Positions 37,818 to 46,629 of a stretch of 64,000 nucleotides of DNA are shown piece after piece. Both the position numbers and the translations under genes were made by a program. Position 1 is the stretch's first letter; every line of letters begins with the position of its first letter. Origin of the DNA: JAFGXF01 sp963732595. GTDB lineage: Bacteria; Chloroflexota; Anaerolineae; Anaerolineales; Anaerolineaceae. The stretch spans positions 1,364,001-1,428,000 of the forward strand of contig CAVSZZ010000002.1 of assembly GCA_963732595.1 (NCBI GenBank), written 5' to 3'. The notes under the pieces were generated by a model. That model was not told the origin of the DNA. It did no database searches and saw only the letters and a list, made by a program, of their open reading frames with translations.

Positions 37818-38354
37818 TTGGCTTTCTCAAGAAAACACAAAGATAAATTGGTTGTGGATTACACCGAATGGATCAAGAACAGTCAGGCCATGTACCTGGC
37901 AACCTATTCCGGTGTGACGATGAAAGCTGTGGACAACTTGCGTGCCAAGGCACGTGAAGGCGGTTCAGAAATCCATGTGGTCAAGAACACCCTGTTCAGC
38001 ATTGCCATGAAGAATGCAGGGTTGGAGCTCGGGCCAGACCTGATGGAAGGCTCAACCCTGATCGGTTTTGCTCTTCAGGATCCGCCGAGCCTGGCAAAAG
38101 TGTTTGCCGATTTCACCAAGGGTTCTGAAACAGTCAAGATCAAGGGTGGTTTCCTGGGTGCCCAGACCCTGACACCCGCTGATGTGAAGGTGATGGCCGA
38201 TCTGCCCCCACTGCCCGTCATGCGTGCCAGACTGCTCGGGACGATCCTGGCGCCGGCATCCCAACTCGTGCGTACCCTGGCCGAACCGGCCCGCTCGCTG
38301 GCCGCCGTTCTCAAGGCGTATTCGGATAAAAGCGCTGCTCCGGCAGCCAACTAA
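37818..38354 (+). CDS. rplJ: 50S ribosomal protein L10
   Basis: 178 aa from TTG 37818, chosen because AAAGGAGG at 37800-37807 lies 10 bases upstream. A longer frame upstream runs through the terminator hairpin and is not coding. It opens MAFSRKHKDKLVVDYTEWI, then AMYLATYSGVTMKAVDNLR and VVKNTLFSIAM, the rRNA-binding fold. The C-terminal helix binds L7/L12 dimers. It ends with AAPAAN. Confidence 0.95.
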   Translation: MAFSRKHKDKLVVDYTEWIKNSQAMYLATYSGVTMKAVDNLRAKAREGGSEIHVVKNTLFSIAMKNAGLELGPDLMEGSTLIGFALQDPPSLAKVFADFTKGSETVKIKGGFLGAQTLTPADVKVMADLPPLPVMRARLLGTILAPASQLVRTLAEPARSLAAVLKAYSDKSAAPAAN

Positions 38355-38394
38355 TTAATTAACTACCGCAAGGTAAGATTGAAGGAGATTTGAA

Positions 38395-38772
38395 ATGACT
38401 GATATCGATAAGATCGTTGATGAACTTGGCAAGCTTTCCGTCCTCGAAGCCGCTGAATTGGTCAAGAAACTGGAAGAAAAATGGGGCGTTTCCGCCGCTG
38501 CTCCCGTAGCTGCAGCCGCTGCTGCTCCCGCTGGCGCTCCCGCCGAAGCTGCTGAAGAAAAGACCGAATTCGACGTCGTCCTGAAGGATGCCGGCCCGAA
38601 ACGTATTGAGGTCATCAAGGTTATTCGCCAGTTCACCAGCCTCGGTTTGGTGGAAGCCAAGGCCATGACCGAAGCCCCTGGCACCAAGGTCCTGAGCGCG
38701 GTCTCCAAACAGGCCGCTGCCGACGCCAAGGGCAAGCTCGAAGCCGCAGGTGCTGTGGTCGAGGTTGTCTAG
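38395..38772 (+). CDS. rplL: 50S ribosomal protein L7/L12
   Basis: 125 aa. N-terminal dimerisation helix pair (DIDKIVDELGKLSVLEAAEL), an Ala/Pro-rich hinge (residues about 38-57) and the C-terminal factor-binding domain (TEFDVVLKDAGPKRIEVIKV, GLVEAKAM). It recruits EF-Tu and EF-G. GAAGGAGA precedes ATG 38395. It is the last gene of the block; rpoB does not follow. Confidence 0.97.
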   Translation: MTDIDKIVDELGKLSVLEAAELVKKLEEKWGVSAAAPVAAAAAAPAGAPAEAAEEKTEFDVVLKDAGPKRIEVIKVIRQFTSLGLVEAKAMTEAPGTKVLSAVSKQAAADAKGKLEAAGAVVEVV

Positions 38773-38787
38773 GTTCCAACCGAAACG

Positions 38788-38823
38788 AAAAAGATCCAGA
38801 GTCGAATCTGGATCTTTTTTTAT
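38788..38823 (+). terminator. Terminator between rplL and lexA
   Basis: Stem AAAGATCCAGA (38790-38800) with its complement at 38807-38817, then TTTTTTATTT. An A-run on the other side lets it also end lexA transcription. Confidence 0.9.
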
Positions 38824-38841
38824 TTAATGATGTTAGAACGC

Positions 38842-39546
38842 TCAGGCATTCATCTGACGGATGACCAGAACAACTTTGCCCTGCACTTCCACCGTGGCGG
38901 GGTCTTCGATATAAATGGGCTGCATGGTCGGATTGGCGGGTTGCAGGCGTACACGGCCACCCTCGAGATAGAAATATTTCAGGGTGGTTTCATCGCGATC
39001 GCGCAACCAGACGGCCACCATATCACCATTCACGGCAGTGTTGATCTTCTTCATGATCACCAGGTCGCCATCATTGACCATGGCATCCACCATGGAATCG
39101 CCATGTACTTCGAGGGCAAACAGTTCGTCAGCTTTTTCGCGCACGGGCAGCATGGAACGGGCTATGTTAATACCGGAATCCGGATCGAAGTGACTGAAAT
39201 CAGAGGAGGGAACCGGGATGGGGGCACCGGCTACGATACGGCCAACCACAGGGATGCGCAGCATATCGCTGACCACAGTCGCCGTCTCTTTGGCTTTCTC
39301 AACAACGTTATCACCAAAAGTCTTCAGGATACGAATTCCCCGAGAGATGTTGCTTTCACGTGAGATGTATTCAGCTTCCTCCAGCTGATCAAGATAATAA
39401 TTGACCACTGATGTAGAGGAAACCCCGGTATGTTCACCGATTTCGCGAATGGATGGCGGGTAGCCATACTGTTTCTGGTAACTTTCCAAAAATGCCAGTA
39501 TCCGCTTATGGCGGTCGGTCAAACCCATTTTCCTGCGTGCCATCAT
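38842..39546 (-). CDS. lexA: LexA repressor
   Basis: 234 aa from ATG 39546, which has GGAGGA 6 bases upstream; a longer frame runs through its own promoter and is rejected. Winged helix at residues about 10-70 (PPSIREIGEHTGVSSTSVVN). The self-cleavage site is Ala106-Gly107 in GRIVAGAP, nucleophile Ser151 in HGDSM and general base Lys190 in TTLKYF. RecA-stimulated cleavage would induce the SOS regulon. It should repress itself through the box at 39611-39622. Confidence 0.97.
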   Translation of the reverse strand: MMARRKMGLTDRHKRILAFLESYQKQYGYPPSIREIGEHTGVSSTSVVNYYLDQLEEAEYISRESNISRGIRILKTFGDNVVEKAKETATVVSDMLRIPVVGRIVAGAPIPVPSSDFSHFDPDSGINIARSMLPVREKADELFALEVHGDSMVDAMVNDGDLVIMKKINTAVNGDMVAVWLRDRDETTLKYFYLEGGRVRLQPANPTMQPIYIEDPATVEVQGKVVLVIRQMNA

Positions 39547-39601
39547 AATTATTCCTCCAGCCGGACCCCCGGCTATTCTTCGCTCATATGAGCTAGGAAC
39601 A

Positions 39602-39630
39602 TCATACACGAACATACGTTCTATGTCAAG
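39602..39630 (-). promoter_or_regulatory. lexA promoter with SOS box in the spacer
   Basis: On the minus strand: TTGACA (39630-39625), 17-base spacer, TATGAT (39607-39602). Inside the spacer is GAAC-ATAC-GTTC (39611-39622), a perfect Gram-positive-type LexA box. Bound LexA would block RNA polymerase directly. Confidence 0.9.
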
Positions 39631-39709
39631 TATAAGTTGGAGACTTGAACCACTCACAAAAGCAATTTCCCTCCCCAAGTGATGGCGTTTATGGGATAAT
39701 TTACAGATT

Positions 39710-41008
39710 ATGGTTAAAGGAACAAATCTTAAATATAAGCATGTCTGCGTGCTCGGATTAGGCTACATCGGTCTGCCCATAGCCTCGATGCTGGCTGCCC
39801 GCGGTGTCAATGTCACCGGGATGGATGTCAATTCGACCGTCGTTGCGAAACTGCAAAAAGGTGAGTTGCATATTTACGAGCCGGGGCTCAAGACCCTGGT
39901 CGAGGAGGCCCTTGGCTCCGGACGCTTGACAGTTGCTGATCAGGTCGCTCCAGCGGATGCCTTCATCATCGCCGTGCCGACCCCGATCCTGCCTGACAAG
40001 CGCGCGGACATGGAGGCGGTTAGATCCGCGGCAACTTCCATCGTCCCCCACCTTAAAAAAGGCAATCTGGTGATGCTGGAATCAACCTCACCGCCCCGTA
40101 CGACGCAGGATATCGTGGCACCGATCCTTGAGGGATCCGGTCTCAAAGCCGGGGAGGATTTCCTGCTGGCCTATACACCTGAACGTGTATTGCCCGGCAA
40201 GATTATCCAGGAGTTGACCAGCAATCCACGGGTCATTGGCGGCGTCGATACAGCTTCCACTAAAGCCGGGGTGGCGCTTTATAAGACCTTCGTGTCCGGT
40301 GAGATCATCCAGACGGATGCCACCACGGCCGAGATGGTTAAACTGATGGAGAATACAACCCGCGATGTGAACATCGCGATTGCCAACGAGTTTGCACGGC
40401 TGGCGGACAAATTCGGTGTGGATGTGTGGGAGGCCATCTCGATCGCCAACCGCCACCCTCGAATAAACATCCTGCGCCCGGGTCCCGGTGTGGGCGGGCA
40501 TTGCATCTCGGTCGACCCCTGGTTCCTGGTCGAGGCGGCACCCGAGCTCACCCCCCTGATCAGAACGGCCCGGGAGGTCAATGACGGTCAACCGGATTAC
40601 ACCTTCCGCATGATCGAACAAAAACTTGGGTCGGTGATTGGCAAGCATGTGGCCATCCTGGGGTTGGCCTTCAAACCCAACGTTGATGACCTGCGTGAAA
40701 GCCCGGCGATCGAGATCGCCCGGTTGTTCCAGGAAGGGGGCGCTACGGTGACCGCCTTTGAGCCGTTCAAGCCCGACCTCGAAATGGATGAAGTTGAACT
40801 GGCACACTCGCTTGAGGACGTCTTGAAGGATGCTGACATGCTCGTTTTGCTGGTTGCGCATGACCAGTTTTGCTCGCTGGATCCGAAGATGGCAGCGGAC
40901 ATAATGCCTGGCAAGCTTGCCGTCGACACAGTCGGATGCTGGCAGCCATCAACTTGGCAACAGGCTGGCTTTACCCTGATGCGTCTAGGAGACGGAAAGA
41001 CAACTTGA
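39710..41008 (+). CDS. wecC: UDP-N-acetyl-D-mannosamine dehydrogenase
   Basis: 432 aa. It oxidises UDP-ManNAc to UDP-ManNAcA with two NAD+. N-terminal Rossmann motif GLGYIGLPIA (residues 16-25), the VPTP motif (AVPTPI), TAEMVKLMENTTRDVNIAIA dimer helix, catalytic Cys265 in GGHCISVDPWF, and GLAFKPNVDDLRESPA in the C-terminal domain. GATAAT at 39695-39700 is a possible -10 only 10 bases from the ATG, suggesting a very short or absent leader. wecB overlaps the stop, so the two act as the UDP-ManNAcA pair. Confidence 0.93.
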   Translation: MVKGTNLKYKHVCVLGLGYIGLPIASMLAARGVNVTGMDVNSTVVAKLQKGELHIYEPGLKTLVEEALGSGRLTVADQVAPADAFIIAVPTPILPDKRADMEAVRSAATSIVPHLKKGNLVMLESTSPPRTTQDIVAPILEGSGLKAGEDFLLAYTPERVLPGKIIQELTSNPRVIGGVDTASTKAGVALYKTFVSGEIIQTDATTAEMVKLMENTTRDVNIAIANEFARLADKFGVDVWEAISIANRHPRINILRPGPGVGGHCISVDPWFLVEAAPELTPLIRTAREVNDGQPDYTFRMIEQKLGSVIGKHVAILGLAFKPNVDDLRESPAIEIARLFQEGGATVTAFEPFKPDLEMDEVELAHSLEDVLKDADMLVLLVAHDQFCSLDPKMAADIMPGKLAVDTVGCWQPSTWQQAGFTLMRLGDGKTT

Positions 41009-42138
41009 ACGAGCTCAAAGTTCTGACCGTCTTTGGAACCCGTCCAGAAGCGGTCAAACTGGCACCTGTGATCCGTGAATTGGAAAAACATCCTGAGATC
41101 GATTCACGGGTGTGTGTGACCGCCCAGCACCGCGAGATGCTCGACCAGGTGTTAGACCTGTTCCAGATCCATCCGCATTATGACCTGAATTTAATGAAGC
41201 CCGACCAGAGTCTGGCAGAGATCACAGCTGCAATCATGATGAACCTGGATCCCCTGCTGGAGCAACTGCAGCCGGATTGGATCCTGATCCAGGGCGACAC
41301 CTCAACAGTGGTGGCGACTGCCTTGCTGGCATTTTATCGCCAGATCAGGGTGGGTCATGTTGAGGCAGGTTTGCGCACGGGTGATAAATGGCAGCCATTC
41401 CCTGAGGAGATCAATCGTAAAGTGGCCGGTGTGATCGTCGACCTGCACTTTGCACCCACCGAGGAAAACCGGAAGAACCTCTTGAAAGAGGGTATTCCAC
41501 CGGAATCCATCATTGTGACGGGCAATCCGGTCATCGACGCGCTGGATATCATCCGGGCTGAACCCGAGCCGGATGAGGTGAAAAAACTGTTGGAGGAGTT
41601 GGGGATTTCCGAAGGTGGCAGACGCCTGGTGCTCGTCACGGCCCACCGGCGTGAGAATTTTGGCCAACCCCTTGATAACATCTGCGCAGCCATTGCCGGC
41701 CTGGCCGAGCACTATCGGGGCGAGGTCGAATTCGTTTACCCCGTTCATCTCAACCCCAACGTTCAAAAACAGGTCCGGGAGAAATTATCCGGGATCGAGA
41801 ATATCAAACTGATCGCGCCGCTGGATTACCTGCCGCTGGTGCATCTCATGAAACATGCCACGGTTGTAATGACCGATTCGGGCGGTATTCAGGAGGAGGC
41901 TCCCGGCTTGGGTATTCCAACCCTGGTTCTGCGCGAGGTGACCGAGCGCCCCGAGGGCATCACAGCCGGTACACTCAAGCTGGTCGGCACCGATCCAGCC
42001 TGTATCATGGCAGAATGCCGGAAACTGTTGGATGACCCGGTCGCCCATCGAAGCATGGCCAGGGCCGCCAACCCATTTGGCGATGGGCATGCAGCAGAGC
42101 GAATCGTAGCCCGGCTGCTCGAAGTTTCCAGGAAGTGA
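41005..42138 (+). CDS. wecB: UDP-N-acetylglucosamine 2-epimerase (non-hydrolysing)
   Basis: 377 aa from TTG 41005, whose bases overlap the wecC stop (TTGA). It interconverts UDP-GlcNAc and UDP-ManNAc. It opens ELKVLTVFGTRPEAVKLAPV. Further motifs: VTAQHREMLDQVLDLF, IQGDTSTVVATALLAFY, VGHVEAGLRTGD, VTAHRRENFG, and TDSGGIQEEAPGLGIPTL. Fits with wecC to supply ManNAc or ManNAcA for a surface polysaccharide. Confidence 0.95.
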   Translation: MNELKVLTVFGTRPEAVKLAPVIRELEKHPEIDSRVCVTAQHREMLDQVLDLFQIHPHYDLNLMKPDQSLAEITAAIMMNLDPLLEQLQPDWILIQGDTSTVVATALLAFYRQIRVGHVEAGLRTGDKWQPFPEEINRKVAGVIVDLHFAPTEENRKNLLKEGIPPESIIVTGNPVIDALDIIRAEPEPDEVKKLLEELGISEGGRRLVLVTAHRRENFGQPLDNICAAIAGLAEHYRGEVEFVYPVHLNPNVQKQVREKLSGIENIKLIAPLDYLPLVHLMKHATVVMTDSGGIQEEAPGLGIPTLVLREVTERPEGITAGTLKLVGTDPACIMAECRKLLDDPVAHRSMARAANPFGDGHAAERIVARLLEVSRK

Positions 42139-43172
42139 TGAGCTCCAAATCTATTCAGAAGATCTGTCTGGTCCCCAAACTGGCCGGTCTCGGTGGTACT
42201 GCCTCTTTTCAGTCCAGGTTAGCCGGCGAGCTGGTAAGGCGCGGGGTTGCCATCACATATGACCTCCAGGATCCGGAGGCAGGTGTTGTCCTGGTGGTTG
42301 GTGGAACTCGATCCTTGCGTGCGTTAGCTGCTGCCAGGAGCCGGGGAGCCTTGATCGTCCAGCGCCTGGGAGGCATTAACTGGGTCCATTGTAAGCGATT
42401 CACCGGTATCCGACATTTCCTGCGGTCCGAGATCAACAACCGGCTCATTGCGACCATCCGCAACCGCCTGGCGGACCGGATCGTCTACCAGAGTCGCTTT
42501 GTCCAGGATTGGTGGCAGGAACAAAGTGGAGATCCTGGTAAACCAGCCTTCGTTATCCATAATGGGGTGGATCTGTCGGTATATACCCCCCAGGGTCCGG
42601 GAAAATTACCCAGGGATCGGTACCGTCTGATGCTGGTCGAAGGACGTCTGGGTGGTGGGTACCACATGGGTTTGGAGAATGCCGTGGAATTGACACACCA
42701 ATTAAGGGAGCAGCATGGCCTGTCGGCGGAACTGCGAGTGGTGGGTGAAGTCCCGAATGATTTGAAAAGGCGGGTGACACAGACTTCCCACATCCCGATC
42801 GAATGGCTCGGCGTGGTCAGACGGGATGCGATTCCTGAACTGGACCGATCAGCGCATGCTTTGTTCTCGGCCGACCTGAATGCTGCCTGTCCGAATGCGG
42901 TCATCGAAGCCCTGGCTTGTGGTCTGCCGGTCGTTGCCTTCGACACAGGGGCTTTAAAAGAATTGGTTCCTGCGGGAGCCGGCAGCCTCGGCGCTTATGG
43001 CGGCGATGCCTGGCGGCTGGAAAAACCGGATGTCACCGGACTGGCGGATGTCAGTGTTGAAGTTTTCAAGAATAACAGCGTTTACCGGCGTGCAGCCCGA
43101 AAATACGCGGAAGCGCATTTCAGTCTGGAACGTATGGTTGATAGTTATTGCAAGGTCTGGGAGGGGATTTGA
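42138..43172 (+). CDS. Glycosyltransferase family 4
   Basis: 344 aa from ATG 42138, which shares a base with the wecB stop (TGATG). GT-B fold: N-terminal LVPKLAGLGGTASFQSRLAGE, IVYQSRFVQDWW and IHNGVDLSVYTP. C-terminal donor-binding domain has NAACPNAVIEALACGLPVVA, the E-x7-E-type nucleotide-sugar motif region. Soluble, likely membrane-associated through its partners. Sugar and acceptor are unknown, but translational coupling to wecB suggests a ManNAc(A)-containing glycan. Confidence 0.85.
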   Translation: MSSKSIQKICLVPKLAGLGGTASFQSRLAGELVRRGVAITYDLQDPEAGVVLVVGGTRSLRALAAARSRGALIVQRLGGINWVHCKRFTGIRHFLRSEINNRLIATIRNRLADRIVYQSRFVQDWWQEQSGDPGKPAFVIHNGVDLSVYTPQGPGKLPRDRYRLMLVEGRLGGGYHMGLENAVELTHQLREQHGLSAELRVVGEVPNDLKRRVTQTSHIPIEWLGVVRRDAIPELDRSAHALFSADLNAACPNAVIEALACGLPVVAFDTGALKELVPAGAGSLGAYGGDAWRLEKPDVTGLADVSVEVFKNNSVYRRAARKYAEAHFSLERMVDSYCKVWEGI

Positions 43173-43213
43173 TAGTCCCCGGATAGACATTGATAGACGA
43201 GATGATCTAAATT

Positions 43214-44308
43214 ATGTTCGATGGCCGCCTGGCACTTCTCCAACGTGTTCTCCCCAGCTACCGAAGGATTTTCTTCGAGACTTTGGCTGCCCGGTGTAAG
43301 AATGGATTGCACCTGCTCGCCGGACAGCCCCGCCCTGAAGAAGCGATCCACCCGGTGGAGGACCTGGACGGCATCGAGCTGACCATGACCCGAAATATGC
43401 ACCTGTCACAAGGGAAAAGCTACCTCTGTTTTCAGAGCGGCGTGATCCGCTGGCTTTCCGGGAGTAATCCCGATGCGTTGATCGCTGAAGCCAACCCGCG
43501 CTACCTTTCCACCCCACCGGCTATACGCTGGATGCATGGCCATGCACGCCCGGTGATCGGGTGGGGTTTGGGTGCTCCTGGAGCCGGTGTGCAATCCGGA
43601 TTGCGCGCCCGCTTCATCAGCCAGTTCGATGTCCTGATAACGTACAGCCAGACCGGTGCAGAGCAGTATGCCAGGCTTGGATACCCACGAGAGCGCATTT
43701 ATGTGGCGCCCAATGCCACCGCGCAGCGCCCATCGCAAAAGCCGCCCATACGCCCGCCCCTCCTGAAGGGGAAAGCCACTATCCTGTTCGTGGGGCGACT
43801 CCAGGAGCGTAAGAAGGTCGACAGCCTGATTCTGGCTTGTGAGATGCTGCCGCAAAATCAGCAACCCCGGCTGGTGATCATCGGTGACGGTCCGGCACGG
43901 ACAGACCTGGAAAGGCTTGCCCGGCTGCATTACCCGGCAACCGAATTCACCGGCGGGGTTCATGGTGACGACCTGGCCCCCTGGTATGCAGCCGCAGACC
44001 TGTTCGTTCTGCCCGGCACCGGAGGGCTTGCCCTCCAGCAAGCCATGTCTTATGGTCTGCCGGTTGTGGCTGGCGTCGGGGACGGCACTCAAGCCGACCT
44101 GGTAAGACCGGCCAACGGCTGGCAGCTTGTAGATGAATCGCTCGCTGCTTTGGCCGGCGTCCTGGGTGAAGCTCTGTCGGATATCGGGCATTTACGTGAG
44201 CTGGGGGATGCGTCGTATCGCATTGTGCGCGATGAGATCAATATCGAGCGCATGGTGGAAATTTTCCTGACGGCCATCGAGCATGCATCCTACAATAATA
44301 AAGGTTAA
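43214..44308 (+). CDS. Glycosyltransferase family 4, second copy
   Basis: 364 aa, GT-B fold. Acceptor half has MHGHARPVIGWGLGAPGAG. The donor half has ILFVGRLQERKKVDSLILAC, VIIGDGPARTDLERLA and DLFVLPGTGGLALQQAMSYG, the last in place of the classical E-x7-E, with the second Glu replaced by Gln. It follows the first transferase by 41 bases. It likely adds the next sugar of the same polymer. Confidence 0.85.
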   Translation: MFDGRLALLQRVLPSYRRIFFETLAARCKNGLHLLAGQPRPEEAIHPVEDLDGIELTMTRNMHLSQGKSYLCFQSGVIRWLSGSNPDALIAEANPRYLSTPPAIRWMHGHARPVIGWGLGAPGAGVQSGLRARFISQFDVLITYSQTGAEQYARLGYPRERIYVAPNATAQRPSQKPPIRPPLLKGKATILFVGRLQERKKVDSLILACEMLPQNQQPRLVIIGDGPARTDLERLARLHYPATEFTGGVHGDDLAPWYAAADLFVLPGTGGLALQQAMSYGLPVVAGVGDGTQADLVRPANGWQLVDESLAALAGVLGEALSDIGHLRELGDASYRIVRDEINIERMVEIFLTAIEHASYNNKG

Positions 44309-44309
44309 A

Positions 44310-45896
44310 ATGAAAATCAAACATCGTACAAGTCTCATACTTTTTTCAGTTGCCATTGCCTGGGTCTTCGACCAGCTATTCTTTAATAAGACCCCTGGCA
44401 TTTCATTTCCGATCCTGGTGATCGGTTTCCTGGTTGGGCTGATCTGGACAGCATGGCGCGAGAAGGTCAGACCTGCCACCCCATCATCGATCCTGATCGT
44501 AGTCGCTTTGTTCTTCTCGGCCATGTCCGCTGTGCGGGAGCAACCCTTCCTAACTTTCATCAATTATTTATTGACGCTTTGCAGTTTGGGATTGTTGCTG
44601 GTCACCTATGAGAATGGTCTATGGGCTCAGTACAGCCTGAGTGACTATTTTATGGGCGCACTGCGTCTGGTCGGGGCTGCATTTGCCAACCCAGTGCGTT
44701 TCCTTTCTTCGAGAGCAAGCACAACGAAGGAGGGGAATGATAATCCAGCGAGGAAAACATCTTTTTGGACGGTGCTGATCGGTATTCTGATCGCCATTCC
44801 AATTGTGGGTGCTTTGATCGGATTATTGGCCTCCGCTGATCCGATCTTCTCAGGAAAAGTGGATGAATTTTTCAAGATATTTCGCCTCGAGAAATGGGGT
44901 GAGTACCTCTTCCGGGGTTGCTACATCATGATCCTGGCTTACCTGGTTGCCGGAATCATCCTGTATGCCATCACTGCCACCCGTGAGAAAAAGTTGATCG
45001 GGATCGACAAGCCATGGTTACCCCCGTTCCTGGAATGGATTCAGGCGGTCATCGTCCTGGGCGCAGTCAACCTGGTCTTCCTGGCATTCGTGATCATCCA
45101 GTTCCAATACTTCTTTGGCGGCCAGTCGAATATCGTCATCGATGGATATACTTTTGCTGAGTATGCACGGAATGGGTTCAACGAACTGGTCAGTGTGACC
45201 GTGATCAGCCTGCTTTTACTCTTTGCGCTTACCAGTGTGACCAGGCGTGAAAACCCGAATCAGCGTAAATCATTTTCGGCTTTGGGGGTTGTCCTGGTAT
45301 TGCTGGTGGTGGTCATCCTGGTGTCGGCATTCCAACGCCTGTTACTTTACGAAAGCGCCTATGGCTTTACCCGTATCCGTGTCCAAACGCATGTGCTAAT
45401 GATCTGGCTAGGCATACTGTTGGTTGTGACACTGATGCTCGAGCTGGTTAACCGGCCGCGGGCTTTCGGCCTGGCGGCCCTTTTGACCGCGTTTGGATTC
45501 GGGCTGACGCTCAACATCATTAATCCGGATGCGTCCATTGTCAGGCTCAACTTGAAACCTGAGTACACCATTCAGGAACTTGATGCCCAGTACCTTCTGA
45601 CCTTATCCAGCGATGCCATTCCCAACCTGGTGAAGGCGTTTCAGGATTACACACTCCCGGATAAAACCCGTGACCAACTGGGTGCTGTATTAGCCTGCTC
45701 GCTCTATAACTTAAAGCAAGACCGCCAGGATGATTCCTGGCAGTCATTCCACTTCTCCCGCCACTTGGCGGATCAATATTTGCAATCCATTGATTCCAAG
45801 CTAACAGATTACCCTGTGATCGGAACAAGTGATAATGTTCCCCAGGTAAACCTCGTTGGATCGGATCCGGTTTACTGCACTGAATGGCGCGATTGA
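44310..45896 (+). CDS. DUF4173 polytopic membrane protein
   Basis: 528 aa from ATG 44310, chosen over ATG 44283, which overlaps the previous gene. It has about ten or more membrane helices, and the family motif LLYESAYGFTRIRVQTH near residue 350. The last ~110 residues are soluble and contain three Cys; they may face outside. Function of DUF4173 is not known. Placement at the end of the wec/glycosyltransferase operon suggests a link with envelope polysaccharide, but this is by context only. Confidence 0.75.
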   Translation: MKIKHRTSLILFSVAIAWVFDQLFFNKTPGISFPILVIGFLVGLIWTAWREKVRPATPSSILIVVALFFSAMSAVREQPFLTFINYLLTLCSLGLLLVTYENGLWAQYSLSDYFMGALRLVGAAFANPVRFLSSRASTTKEGNDNPARKTSFWTVLIGILIAIPIVGALIGLLASADPIFSGKVDEFFKIFRLEKWGEYLFRGCYIMILAYLVAGIILYAITATREKKLIGIDKPWLPPFLEWIQAVIVLGAVNLVFLAFVIIQFQYFFGGQSNIVIDGYTFAEYARNGFNELVSVTVISLLLLFALTSVTRRENPNQRKSFSALGVVLVLLVVVILVSAFQRLLLYESAYGFTRIRVQTHVLMIWLGILLVVTLMLELVNRPRAFGLAALLTAFGFGLTLNIINPDASIVRLNLKPEYTIQELDAQYLLTLSSDAIPNLVKAFQDYTLPDKTRDQLGAVLACSLYNLKQDRQDDSWQSFHFSRHLADQYLQSIDSKLTDYPVIGTSDNVPQVNLVGSDPVYCTEWRD

Positions 45897-45899
45897 CCT

Positions 45900-46610
45900 T
45901 TAGCTGCGGCGGCGACCCATACCGGCCACCATCGAGATAAAGTACAGTAACTGCATTAAAGCTTGCGTCAGCGCTCCGATATAGGTGAGCGCTGCCGCAT
46001 TTAAGACGCTGTTCACACCGCGAGCTTCCTCACCTGCCTGGATGATCCCAGCTTCCGAGAGCATTTTGCGGGCGCGTGCTGAGGCGTTCATTTCGACCGG
46101 CACCGTTGCCAGCGCGAATACGAAGCCGAGGGCGAAGACTGCCACACCCAGCCAGGCAAGTTCCAGGTAATTCAGGGCAATACCGATCGCCAGCATGATC
46201 CAGCCGACGTAGGAGCCAATTCCAACCATCGGAGCGAGCAGGGCTCGCACTTTGAGTGGGAAATAACCCTCACGGTCCTGCATTGCGTGTCCCAGTTCAT
46301 GCGCGGCCACTGCGACTGAGGCGATGGATGGTTGATTGGCAACCGCTTCCGATAAGGCGAGTGTCTTTGTCCGCGGATCATAATGGTCCGACAGGGTTCC
46401 ACCGACGCCCTTAACTTGCACGTTGGTCATATTGTTCTGGGTAATCAATTTCTGGGCGGCTACGGCTCCTGTGGCACCACTTGAGACTGCCACCTTGCTC
46501 CACTTCTTGTAGGCGGAGCTGATCGAGATCTGGGCGATCGCCATGACGATGAATGCCGGGATCATGCATAGCAAGTAGTTCATGTTATAAAGTGATGATG
46601 TAGTATCCAT
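45900..46610 (-). CDS. YugP-like membrane zinc metallopeptidase
   Basis: 236 aa from ATG 46610 (GGAGGG 8 bases upstream; a frame start at 46649 lacks one). Helix at residues 12-34, then the zinc site His104-Glu105-x-x-His108 in AAHELGHAMQD, two to four further helices, and the third-ligand region VPVEMNASARA. The family degrades or processes membrane proteins; its targets are not known. It starts 20 bases downstream of the ctpA stop, so the two proteases are probably co-transcribed. Confidence 0.85.
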   Translation of the reverse strand: MDTTSSLYNMNYLLCMIPAFIVMAIAQISISSAYKKWSKVAVSSGATGAVAAQKLITQNNMTNVQVKGVGGTLSDHYDPRTKTLALSEAVANQPSIASVAVAAHELGHAMQDREGYFPLKVRALLAPMVGIGSYVGWIMLAIGIALNYLELAWLGVAVFALGFVFALATVPVEMNASARARKMLSEAGIIQAGEEARGVNSVLNAAALTYIGALTQALMQLLYFISMVAGMGRRRS

Positions 46611-46629
46611 AATTCGTACCCTCCATTGT

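Noticed and set aside
39547..39678. 44-residue N-terminal extension of LexA
   Set aside because: It spans the SOS box and the promoter; ATG 39546 has a strong ribosome site.
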